DNA from: Amoebophrya sp. A120
Taxonomy: Eukaryota; Sar; Dinophyceae; Syndiniales; Amoebophryaceae
Length of the DNA stretch: 64,000 nucleotides
Direction: 5' to 3'
Assembly (NCBI GenBank): GCA_905178155.1
Contig: CAJINV010000020.1
Location: 1,178,001-1,242,000 of the forward strand
A model generated the notes under the pieces. That model ran no database searches. It was given only the letters and a program-made list of their open reading frames with translations, and had not been told where the DNA came from. A program made the position numbers and the translations under genes. This document shows, one piece after another, positions 1 to 10,200 of this stretch (position 1 is the first letter of the stretch; each line of letters opens with the position of its first letter).

Positions 1-304
1 CCATCGTGAGGTCTTCTTCTCCCTTCACGCTGCCGATCTGGCTTCCCCCAGTTCTTGTACCACCGCGTCGCTCTCCCCCACTACCTCGCTGTCGCCCCCT
101 ATGCAGTCGGAGTAGGGAAAACAGCCGCTCGTTCTCTTGCTCGTGCGCGAGAAAGACCAACGCGACCCACCAGAGGCAGGCGACGAACGGGATCAGCGTT
201 AGTGTGGCGAAAACGAGAAAGGTGATGCACATCGTGATCAGGTCAGGGATATTCGGTGTAAAAGCAACTCGTGCTCGTTGTTTTGTGTCGATCGCATCAG
301 TCAT
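1..304 (-). CDS. membrane protein, N-terminal part, runs off the left edge
   Basis: An open frame starts at an ATG at 304 and stays open to the window edge, about 101 codons. The first 28 residues are polar and basic (MTDAIDTKQR...). They are followed by a strong hydrophobic stretch of roughly 33 residues with two adjacent Trp (VACLWWVALVFLA), which should cross the membrane once or form a tight hairpin. A charged, Gly/Arg-rich region comes next. The start lies only 28 bases beyond the stop of the upstream gene (333-1444), on the same strand, which fits the packed head-to-tail layout of the window. There is no recognisable family. It could be the first exon of a larger gene. The start choice rests on the first ATG after an in-frame stop. 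Confidence 0.5.
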   Translation of the reverse strand, partial: MTDAIDTKQRARVAFTPNIPDLITMCITFLVFATLTLIPFVACLWWVALVFLAHEQENERLFSLLRLHRGRQRGSGGERRGGTRTGGSQIGSVKGEEDLTM

Positions 305-332
305 CCATGACAAATCTTCTTGTTGCTTGTTT

Positions 333-1444
333 CTATGTATACGGCGAAGGAAATCAGCAGTGCAAAAGCAAATTCATACAATTTTTCATACAGTATACTC
401 GCAAGCACGTTACTTTTGCAGTGCATAGGGAATGCCGCTCGTGGGAGAAGTTGTGGCAGTGGCGAGCCCTGTTTCAACGTGATCCGGCGGCTTTTCATCC
501 TTTCCTTTTCTTGCGGACGAGGAAGAAGCCGATGCGTCGTCGGTAGAACTTGAACTACTACTTGCTGCCGCTCCGCTGGTACTACTAGCACTACTTCCCG
601 TTGCACCGGTGGTGTGCAGCATGGAATCATCTTTTTCTTGGCCGATGTTGTCTATCACCTCCACGGGGGTTGGCGATGAGGCTTGATGTTGTTCCGCTAA
701 CGGTTTTGACGTTTTGGTTTTTGCTGCAAATGAAGAACTAGATGCAGCTGCTGCTCCACCTCCCGCACTTTGTACAGCCGCTGCTCCTTGCGACTGTGTT
801 CCACTGCTCTTTGCTGGAGCAGAATGGCTGGGCGTAGTCGGCAGCGGCACGGTGGCGCTAGGGGCAGGTGAAGAACTGCGAGTCTTTTGCTGCTCTTCCT
901 TCTCTTGCAAAGCGGAGCCAGGAGCTACGGTTGCGGTCGCTGGACGCTCTCCAGTGGAAGAAGGGACGACAGCAGCTTCTTCACGCCGAGGCTCTTGCTT
1001 CTCAACAAACGCAGAGGAAAAAAACGTACTGTCATCGGATGGTGCGGCACCAAAATCCGTTTGCTCATTCTGATTTTCTTTCATATTTTGCCCTTGTCTT
1101 GCCGTCTGCACTAATTTGCTGTTTCTACTGCTGGTCCGTTGTAAAGAGCCCGGAAACTCGTCAGGAACATCAAGCGACGTAGAGGCGATGCTCGGCCGGA
1201 GGCGTTCGTGTGCAGTTGTCGGAAGCAACAATTCGTCTTCGTACCCGATCACGACGTGGTTTTCCATGCGCGCAAGGGCGTAGCGCACAGGGAAACAGCA
1301 CTTGTGTATCATCATGAGCTCCTCCATGCAAACAGTGCAACACATCTTCAACAAGAGAAGCGCGGAGTTGGCTCGAAACATCTTTAGCTTGTACGGTTGT
1401 GCTATCTTTGCAAAGGAACTACTAAGAACTGAAACTGTCATCAT
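333..1444 (-). CDS. Ser/Ala-rich low-complexity protein, two exons
   Basis: The ATG at 1444 opens a frame of 339 codons. The first 75 residues contain a Cys/Met-rich hydrophobic part (ALLLLKMCCTVCMEEL), then come about 260 residues rich in Ser, Ala, Pro, Thr and Glu with runs such as SSSSSSTDDASASSSS. The frame would run into a short introner (353-427), whose end carries the TGCACTGCAAAAG terminal repeat seen elsewhere in the window. Splicing it out at its 5-bp flanking repeat (GGGAA/AGGAA) gives a second exon of five codons ending ...SPYT-stop. No family is recognised. The compositional bias suggests a disordered protein, and the function is unknown. The short last exon is inferred from the introner rule and not from any splice consensus. 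Confidence 0.5.
353..427 (-). repeat. short introner, TGCACTGCAAAAG terminal-repeat family
   Basis: 75-bp insert in the 3' part of the Ser/Ala-rich gene. The right end on the plus strand is CTTTTGCAGTGCATA and the left end is an imperfect inverse (CAGTGCAAAAGC). The flanks are AGGAA and GGGAA. It is a shortened relative of the elements at 20201, 37092 and 55681. Confidence 0.45.
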
Positions 1445-2121
1445 ACAAAACTTGCGTTCTTCACTTCTGCTATAACATTTCTCTAGCTATTAGTAAGCCC
1501 AACTTTTATGGATGCTTCTGCACTACTGGCTGCTGTATTGGTTTTGTACCGCTGGTGCTGGGTTTGTATCCTTCAAAAATCGTTCCGCAATTAACGAACG
1601 ATTTTCACTTCCGAAAACGAAAACGACACGACAATCAAAAACGAAACACGATTTGGGTCGACTCTGGGCGGGCGCCACGACATGATCCCTCGGATGGCGC
1701 TCCGAGCAGGAGCAGAAGACTGCGCTTTTCATTGTAACGCCCGCACTAGTACTTTTTACCGAACGAAAACTAAGGTTACGCATGGCATGAGCCAATGAAT
1801 ACGGTGCATTGAAGACTCCATGATGCCGCTTCATATTCTTCATATTCTTGCAGTGTCGGCATTGTTTGCACTAGAGCAGCTGCGCAGCCGCAGGTGGGTG
1901 CTCCCAAGTGGCCGGCCTGAGTGGCGGTCGTTGTGTGCGACGCACGGCATGCACGACCATCCACCTAAACCCGGGTCCGTCCTCGTTGTAGCGTTCAACT
2001 TTAGAGCATAGATAGCGTATGTCGACCACGCCATGTTTGTTCGATAATTTCGATGCACTTTATTTCCTAGCGTTTTCCTTGCATGAAGGACTCTCGCCTA
2101 TCCCCGCGGCCCGGTAGTGCT
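1445..2121. other. 677 bp, no convincing gene
   Basis: Minus-strand frames of 60-105 codons exist, but none shows membrane segments, coiled coil or sensible splice sites. I see no repeat. Exons of a small gene could be hidden here. Confidence 0.3.
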
Positions 2122-2425
2122 TTACTTTTTCCCCCGTCTTGGTGCTTCGCGGTCGGATTCCGGTCGACCTTCCACGGCCGCGTAGCGTTGCTCCAGCTGC
2201 GTTTCGAGCTCCTTCTGCGCATCTGTTTGCGACTTCACGAGCTTCTCGACTTGCGTGGTGAGCTATCCAGCATGCAGTCCTTGCCCTCAACAACTTTAGG
2301 TTCGCCACTCGAGATGAAACTCATGTTGACAGTTTACAACCTACGTAAACAAATCGAATATCAGACACGTTTGTGCCTCAAAATCATGCAAGCTGCGACG
2401 GAACAGGCACTTCATCTTCACTCAT
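2122..2425 (-). CDS. 57-residue coiled-coil protein, two exons split by an introner-like intron
   Basis: An ATG at 2425 gives MSEDEVPVPSQL. Removing about 130 bp (roughly 2264-2393, bordered by AGCT on both sides) joins it in frame to a charged helix-forming segment (VEKLVKSQ, QKELETQLEQRY) that ends at a stop at 2122-2124. The product is strongly acidic and basic in turn, with heptad-like spacing of Leu/Val, so a short coiled coil is likely. It is too short for family recognition. The splice borders are not GT/AG but follow the direct-repeat rule of the other introners. That in-frame result is the main support; the alternative is a longer gene with other 5' exons. Confidence 0.4.
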
Positions 2426-2634
2426 AAACAGTATTGCAGACAACTACAAGAACTAAAAGGGTGCTACAAGTTGCGTCGTGCTGTGTGGGCAAGATATTTC
2501 AAACCGATACATCTCCCATGGTATAGTCGCGTAACTGCGGCTCCTCTTCGCGCAATCCCGTCCAGGCTGGCTCCCCATCCACATGGAACATGTTCTGTTG
2601 GTCGGAGGGATAGAAATATGCAGATCAACTTGTT

Positions 2635-3290
2635 GCTTTTAACATTTGCACAACACTTTCAGCATGTGTATCTGAACACGCATTCAGCAGAGTACGCGCA
2701 ACCACAATGACGAGAATGAACATCAGCGTATTGTTCTTCTTGTTGCTCTTGTTGATTGAGACGTAGTAGTACAACCAGAGCGAAAATATACATGAAATGT
2801 ACTCCTGTACCAGTATCGCCGCGAATTTCTGACACTCGAACGCATCCGGCGCTTCTCGTTCAGGAGCTCCTTCATCTTGCTTGCGTTATGAAAGGGCTGA
2901 AACCGAAAGCAACCAATGCTGTTTTTCGACGCAAAGAACAACAGCCACGCTGCCATGTTCCGATGTTTCCGCAAAATTAGAATGATGCCCACGACGCCAA
3001 TTCGTCATTGTTGTACTTCTACCCGTTCTTTTTCGTGCAATATACCATCGTATACCGCACTTTGGACGATCGGAACTTGCGAAAAAGTGCGTAATTGCAT
3101 CGATTTTTTCACTCCGTATGCACCTTGCACCGATGACATCCGGATCGGACTTGGTACTTCCACCGTACTCGACTAGACCCATGTTAGCCATGTTAGCATG
3201 CAGCTGCTTCATTATGGTAGTATACAAAGGGAAAGAAGATTTGTGATGCTCTGATGCGTACCATCGGAGACCAAAAAACAATCTCGAAAA
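2635..3290 (-). CDS. probable membrane-protein exons, structure unresolved
   Basis: The minus strand between about 2885 and 2635 has a frame with two clear hydrophobic spans (CIFSLWLYYYV and TLMFILVIVVA), separated by a basic, Asn/Lys-rich loop and ending at a stop at 2635-2637. Upstream, around 3060-2900, another frame reads a possible span (GVVGIILIL) and a second stretch AAWLLFFASK. A further stretch begins at an ATG at about 3215 (MKQLHANMANMG). A typical intron (GTACAACAATG to TTTCAG) can be drawn between about 3015 and 2905. I could not join all pieces in one frame, so exon borders and even the number of genes are open. The hydrophobic frames are the supported part. Confidence 0.3.
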
Positions 3291-3358
3291 ACATCATGAA
3301 AAACACACACGGCTGCGCACCTGGACGCACCAAAGGATCTCCTGGATAGAGGCCGAAG

Positions 3359-3840
3359 TCAGTGCGCTGCAAAATAAACGTGGCTCATGATGATCTTAGG
3401 CATCTTTATTGTTCCTTCCCTTCGATACTTTTTCGACAGAGGGTCATCGAGTGACATTATCCTGGTCGTTCCGCCGGTGCCTTCGTTACGGTAATGGGAA
3501 AAGCTGAACGTATATGGTTGGTACGAGTAGAAGGTGGTGTCTTCCGCCTTTTTAACCTTTGAGGTCCCTGTATGGTATGTAAAATCACCCTCCGCTTTGC
3601 GCCCGTTGATGTGAATGCCGTGTAAGCACCTACAACTGTATCCCCATGCTTTCTTGTTCTGTCCTCACCCAGGTTTGATCATCCGACAACTTGCTGCAGC
3701 TGAGGATGATTTTTTTACATAGGATACGACTTCACCATTTCCAGAATGTCCCGATGATTCCGGCCAACCATGCTGGGAATGTACACTGGGCCAGGAGCGT
3801 AAAACGGAAACGCGGTGTATACTATTCAAATTTAGCATTA
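3359..3840 (-). CDS. two coding exons with aromatic-rich sequence, possible 3' end of the 23171-4255 gene
   Basis: Two stretches read like genuine protein although they contain no early Met. Around 3835-3725 the frame gives FPFYAPGPVYIPSM followed by a charged helix (RDILEMVKSYP). From about 3665 to the stop at 3359-3361 it gives WGYSCRCLHGIHINGR, then TFYSYQPYTFSFSHYRNE and a basic C-terminus with KMPKIIMSHVYFAAH. Between the two lies a small hairpin (AATCATCC/GGATGATC) that would fit a short introner. Upstream frames at 4080-3900 may be further exons. These could be the real C-terminus of the large gene whose last good exon ends at 4255, or a separate gene. Splice joints were not resolved. 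Confidence 0.4.
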
Positions 3841-4254
3841 CCGTACACGTAGAAGAAAGCGGCATCATAGCGACACTGCATGATATGCGGCGCGTCATGT
3901 GACTGCAACTACGTTAGCATCAACTGCAACTTCATCCAAAAAGACCAAAACGCTCACTGTTCTTTTCATCCACTTTGGTGACCGCCTCCCTTTATTCGCG
4001 CTTCTGCAGCTATGCACTGCGTTAGTGTTGCACGCAAGGGTAAGTCTAAGTGTACGATAAATCAACATTTCTTGCACATGCATATATCGCGCTCAAAATG
4101 TCTTTGATAAAAATTGTCTTTTTTCTGTTCAACTTCCCTTTTGGGGTTCCCGCCGTCGTCCTCAGCGATAAGAGAAGTACATGAGAAAGCCCAACTTCGT
4201 CCCCATATCCCAGACAATTTTAATGCATGTGCTTCCAGCTGCTCCATCCTGCAT

Positions 4255-7200
4255 TCATTTCTTTTCATTAACAACTCGACTGGACGACAGTGAGAAAGCA
4301 AGTTGTTTATGAGGACTCTGCCCATGTTTGCAGCGCTGGCGAATGTTGATCATACGCAGCGCTATCGACACAGAAACAAGCCTTCCAAGCAGTTCCAGCT
4401 TTCGGCGCTGCTGATGAACAACTACTTTTACATCAATAAAAACTCGACCCTTGGGCAGCGCAGAGCGGGACGACGAGTTTGAAGTTGTTTCAAAATCAAT
4501 TCTCATAACATGACTGGTTGCGCGGTAGGACAGGCCCGGGCACTGCGGGATATTCATTCCGGTGAGACGCACTTTAAACTCTTGGCAGGCCAACCTGATC
4601 CGCCTGGACACATTCTCATCTCCGAGATGCGTGGCACAGTCGCTGAGGGTCTGTTCCCAAGTTGACAAGTCGCGGAGCTTGCCCTTATTCCCTGAAAATT
4701 AACCATCCCCATCCACTTTTTGCATGACAAGCACAGACTTTCCTGCATGTTTTGCGTGACAAATTGGATGGGGATGGTTAATTGTTGTCGTGGAGAAGAG
4801 GTTCGTAAGTTATTTTGCTGAGCGACCGCACAAGCTCAGTACCCGTCACACACACGCGAGATCTTAGATCGTATTTTCCCACGAGGAATAGATCTTTTGG
4901 TAGGACCTGTGTATTCTAGGCATGTAGAACATATGGAGCACTGGCTACAAACCTGTAGTTTGTGCGCGTAGTGTCCACGTGTGAAACGGGTAGTGGCTTG
5001 GACGATTTATACAAATCGGGAGAGGGAGCTATCTATGGTTTTTGATATACGAAAACTGACCGAGTGTGGCGAACACAAGCCCAGAGCCAACACGTTTGGT
5101 GTGGGTGGGTGGGTTTTCAAAATAAAGTGTGAGTGTGGTGACCGGATGCTCACAGCCCCGACTTACGAACTACCATAGACAACTCCCACAATTGACGATC
5201 AACTATTTCCTTACGAAAACCTCAGATCTCATAATTGTTGTCGTAGAGAAGAGGTTCGTAAGTTATTTTGCTGAGCGACCGCACAAGCTCAGAACCCGTC
5301 ACACACACACGAGATCTTAGATCGTATTTTCCCACGAGGAATAGATCTTTTGGTAGGACCTGTGTACTCTAGGCATGTAGAACATATGGAGCACTGGCTA
5401 CAAACCTGTAGTTTGTGCGCTAGTTCCAAGGTATCCCAGAATAAAATGTGTGAAGGCAATCAAAGTGTGTACGGCTTCTCATAAATTGCAACATCTGTTC
5501 CTTGTCGAAAGGCAACGTCTACAGCTTTCGCAACGACTGCGCAATAGTCTTTTGTGGCACCGGCCCAGGAGCCTTGGCCGATTTTAAGCGGGATTGCGAC
5601 GGTGTCGAATTTGCTACGTGATAAAATGAAGTCGCAAAGTGCATTTTTGAATCTATACAGTCGGGCTTCTGCTGAATCGTCCTCAGTAAAGGCCTCTTCT
5701 GGTACAACGTCTGTAGGACGAGGAATTCTCGTTCCTGGGGATGTAGGCGCCCCTGGCCATACCATCGCGTAAATGTTTACTACTCGATTTATCAATTCCC
5801 ATTGTCCTAGTGGTTTTGCGGAGTATGGTTCGGAGTAGCGGTTGGCCAGAGGAAATCTTGCAAATAACTGCGCTGCTAATCCTTTAGGTTTGCAAGGGAC
5901 ACAGCATGTTATATGTACTATGTAATGCTCCTTGGCGTCACAAATGTCCTTGATTCTAAGTCTACTTCTGGCTAACTCAGGAAATTGGCGGAAGTAAGGC
6001 TTTTGTAGAATTTTTGTAATTTGTGAGCCTATCTCTGTTTTTTCTCTATCTATTCCCCAAAAGTGCAACGACACAGACGACAGCAAAACCCAGTCTTCCT
6101 CTGCTCCAAAGACCAGCGGGCTATGTGCTGTGCAAAACACTTTTGCTCCCTTCTTGTAGGTGCAGACTCCGGTAAAATTCGCCGCAAGACTGTAGAGCAT
6201 GGGGCTGATCATGGGCAGCATCAGTGCGAAGCGCGGTCTCTGTGCCATCGGGATTTTCATGAAATTCGACAAGAAGCGGGCGGCTACTACTGCAAGTTGT
6301 ATTGGTGGGAACCACCACGATCGTTTCTCGTAGAACAGGTCGAAGTTATCAAATGGATGACTGTTCGCGCAGTAGTATTCTGCGAACCGGTGGCTGTGTT
6401 GATCTGCAAAACAATCGACCTCGAGGCCTGGGAAATGCCGCATCACCATGCTCCATGACCGCTTACACAGAATTTTGCTGGGAAGGGGGTCTTTGAACGC
6501 GAACAAGTGGGCTTCGTGACGTGACAAAGCGTCCGCGATGATGTTCTCCTCACCAGCGATTTTTCCTGCTATTATCTCCGTGCCTGAGGCGGTAGCGAAA
6601 GCGGTGAGGTCGCGCGTGACTTTCTTCAGAATCGTTGTTGACGTGGAACCCTTGTTCGTCGTGCGTTTCGCGGTGGGGTTGTCTGTCTTGATTAACACCG
6701 CCTTCTTGTGAAAAAAGGCTTCCCCAAGCTTCTCTCGCGCGGCCTCCAACACATGAAGCACTGCCAAGGACTCCAATTCATTGATGCTGGCGGACTCTGT
6801 AGTAGCGAAGAGTGCATACTTTGATTGCGTTATCGAGAAAAAATTGGGCGTGCGCGTGGTGGACCTAGTCCAGGGGAGAGTAGGCCAGACGGACGGGTAG
6901 CTACCCCGAACTTGCTGGTAGTGAGTGGCGACCATACTAGGCGAAAGGGGCGTCCCCCATACCACCGACGCGGCTCTGCACGTAGGGGCAAAGGGAAAAC
7001 AGGGTAGCCAGAATATGGGTTGCTAAACACGTCAACTCGGGCGAAAAAGTGAAAATTCATATTCTTTGTAGTTTTTGACTACAGACAAATATATACCTGG
7101 AGCGCTGTCATCGAAGTCGCCCGCAAAGTACTGGTCTGACACTGTGCCGCCCCAGCCTCTGTTGCGTCTTTGGTCGCAATCCTTGGTGTCTCCTTTTGCT

Positions 7201-10200
7201 GCGTCCATGTAAACGCCTATAAACATGTCGCTACTTAAGGATGCAAAAAAGGCTTTTCCAAAGGCGAGCACTTCGCGTGACCAAATAAACGTTTGTTCTC
7301 CGTTGTAGAACATCTGCCTCGCGTGGTCCTCTTGCAGCAAATCTTCCCAGAGGTCCAAGTCGTCGAACACCGACTCGCTGATTGTCACCTGTGGGCTGAA
7401 CTGCTTGCTCAGCTTCGCCCACTGCTTCGGCGCTCCCGACTGTACCAGCACACGACTAAGCTCGTCCAGGGGACCTCTGGGGTGGATGAGTGCGCACGAT
7501 CCAAGCTTACCTTTGATGCTTGCGACGTCACGTGCCTTCGCTTCGTTATTCCTGCCTTTTTGCTTGAATTCCCTCACGGCTTTAAGGTGCTCTTCCCTGC
7601 GTGCTGGGTCCAGGATGATGTTGTACACTCTCGGGTCGGTGTTGAAGACGTTGCCTAGCCAGGGGAAGCTTGTGGACGGCTGGACTAGCTTCGATTCTTT
7701 GTGGTGGATTTTGATGCCCATCTTGGTCAAAATGTACACCGCTCTTTCCAGGTCAAACTTTGCTTTGTCGTAGTTCGGCCGTCCGTTCACTGGGTTGGTG
7801 ATGAAGCGAACATCATCCACGTAGTCGAGATATGGCGACGTTGCGCCGTTTCGCGCCACCGCGGCTAGGAAGGCCTTCACGAAGAAGTCACTTTCTTGTA
7901 TGCAAAGAAAAAAATCAGTGCTCTGTGTGATGCTGGACCTGGTCATGCAAAGGACAGGGCACTGATTTTTTTGCGATACCACCAGGAGCCGGTCCTATGC
8001 TAAATGGGCAATATAAATGCCCACCTTTCTGTGGTGTGGCTTCTAAATTTATTCCAAGCATCCTGCGGACGCGGGTATGTACTAGCCAGTGACCAAAGGA
8101 ATCTTTGAAATCAACCCCGCTGCCTAGTGAATTCGGCTTCAAGTGCAAGAACATGTCCCAGTACGTCTTGTAGTCAACTTCCGTGGAAAAAATCGACTGG
8201 TTGATGAGCGCCCATTCGGAACTATAATCGCTGATGACTCTGATCTTGTCGTCGCGTTGGAAAAGCAAATTTCCTGGCACACAAGTCAGGCCCGGAGGGT
8301 AGTCACAGAACTGGGCTTGTTCTCCCGCCTCGTTTTCCTGGGTTTTGACGTCGTACAAAATTATTTTCTTGTCCTCGAAGAACCGCTTGAACTCGCCGTT
8401 GTACACTTCCGGGTGCTGCTTGGCTGCTGGGTAGTTTTCGCACACGACGGGGTCAAGGTGTTCTGCGATCTGCTTGAACTTTATGCCGGTACATGCTTTT
8501 CTGAGTGCTTCTGGTGCGAGGCCGTAGCGGACGCATTCTGCTGGGTTGATGGTCAGACCTTCAAAGGCTTGATCATCCTCTGCTTTTCGCCATCTATCGT
8601 CTGGGCCATCTTGCTTCGCCAGCAGCGGCCTGACTTCTTCTCTCGTGATCGGTGCGCCTTCTTTGCGATAGTCATCAATCGAATACGGTGACACTGGCGC
8701 GAAGGCGTACGGGTCACCGTAGACGTTGGCTGGCGCCACCAGGCGGGAGAGGTCGATCTCGTCAATTTCATGCTGATAATGCTTTGGCGGCTTTGCTGGC
8801 TGCGGGAGATGCTGATCCCAGACTGCGGCGGGTGGCTGCGGCTTGAAATTCAGCCTGGGGCTTTCCCAGCACTCGTTGTACTGCCGCTCTGTATCCTTTT
8901 CGACCACTTTTCTCGTGGTGCCTCGTGCCGGAATGTGCACTTCTGGCAGCCTGCCTATTTGCACACCGCAAAACGATTTCTCATCGCGTTTTTGCTTCTT
9001 CGCGGCTCGACGATCGGCTTGCGCGTGTACTCTGGCTAGGGCTGCGGATCTCCCTATCTCGTAGCCGCAAAACATGGCTACCTCGAACACGATGCGAGGC
9101 ATCTAGAAGGGGTTTCGCATTATTAATCCTGTGTCTGGTCTATAAACAAAAAAGGAGTCTCTCTTTCTTCGTTCGTGCTCAATAATTGCGAGAATATTGG
9201 ACCTGCTTAGACAACATTGCGCGTCGGCGCATGCATCTCTGAGGTCTTGACGCACGCGCCCGCGAGCGACATCCTCGGGAGAAAATAGCCACGCATTTTT
9301 GTTTATCCAGTTAGTTTGAATTGTACATAATTGCTTATCAGAGCAAAGCGCACGCTGTGCTCTTAAGTTTCTATCGCTCCTGTGAGTGTTTTCCTGGTAG
9401 CGCCTTTCCTCTCTCGGCAAGCGCCTGATCAACTCTTGTGCTACTTGATACATCTCCTCATCAGCCTAAATGTGAATTGAAGAACATGACTGTGATGCGT
9501 AAAATGCGACAAGAAGAAAGAGTTTTGCGGAATAGAGACGACGACGATGAACAAACGAACTTGATAAGAATGCGGTCTTTTCTGATTGCCTGCATTTTTT
9601 TCATCGGGTGACTCAACTTTATCGCTCTTTGTGTATCGAAAAAGGATACTCAAGAGAATATTTTTTCAACAAAGATTCAAAGTGATGCTCACGATCGTTT
9701 TTGTTCAGTCGATGTGTGGGCGCAACACAGGTTCTTGGGGGCTCACAATCTCCTCATCAGAGCTCTCACTGCTCACATCAGCTTCGTTGTCGGACGAATG
9801 GTGGCTCGGTGGCAGGCTGCCTTCCCTGTGGTGAGATTTTTTGATGCGGGTCGCATGAGAAGTCGGCATGTGTGATGTGATTTTTTTGTGATATCCTGAT
9901 GCAAAATCATGTTGATCAAGAATTGCGATAAAGAAAAAACAAAACAACACACAAAAATATTGAGTACGGCTCTGGGTTTAATTCCAGGCATCGCACTACT
10001 GCCCGTCCGATGGCTCGTCCATGAGCATTAAAAAAGTTCCTCGCGGCGATCTGTGCTCCGACCAATCTTCCCACGCACCTGAATTAGTCATCATTGGTTG
10101 ATGGGTACGACGACTCGCTGGAGGAGTCTCTGGTTTTGTTTTTCAGATGCTCCGGGAGATCCCGCGGGTGCAGCAATTCCAGCAGCATTTTGTCACTCAA

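Noticed and set aside
6-428. Plus-strand frame of 140 codons at the left end
   Set aside because: It is the reverse of a convincing minus-strand membrane-protein start (304-1) and of the 3' end of the Ser/Ala-rich gene; its composition is Arg/Ser-rich as expected for antisense.
5460-9102. LTR retrotransposon or retrovirus-like element
   Set aside because: No long terminal repeats, no aspartic protease, no DDE integrase and no target-site duplication; the repeats are split direct repeats.
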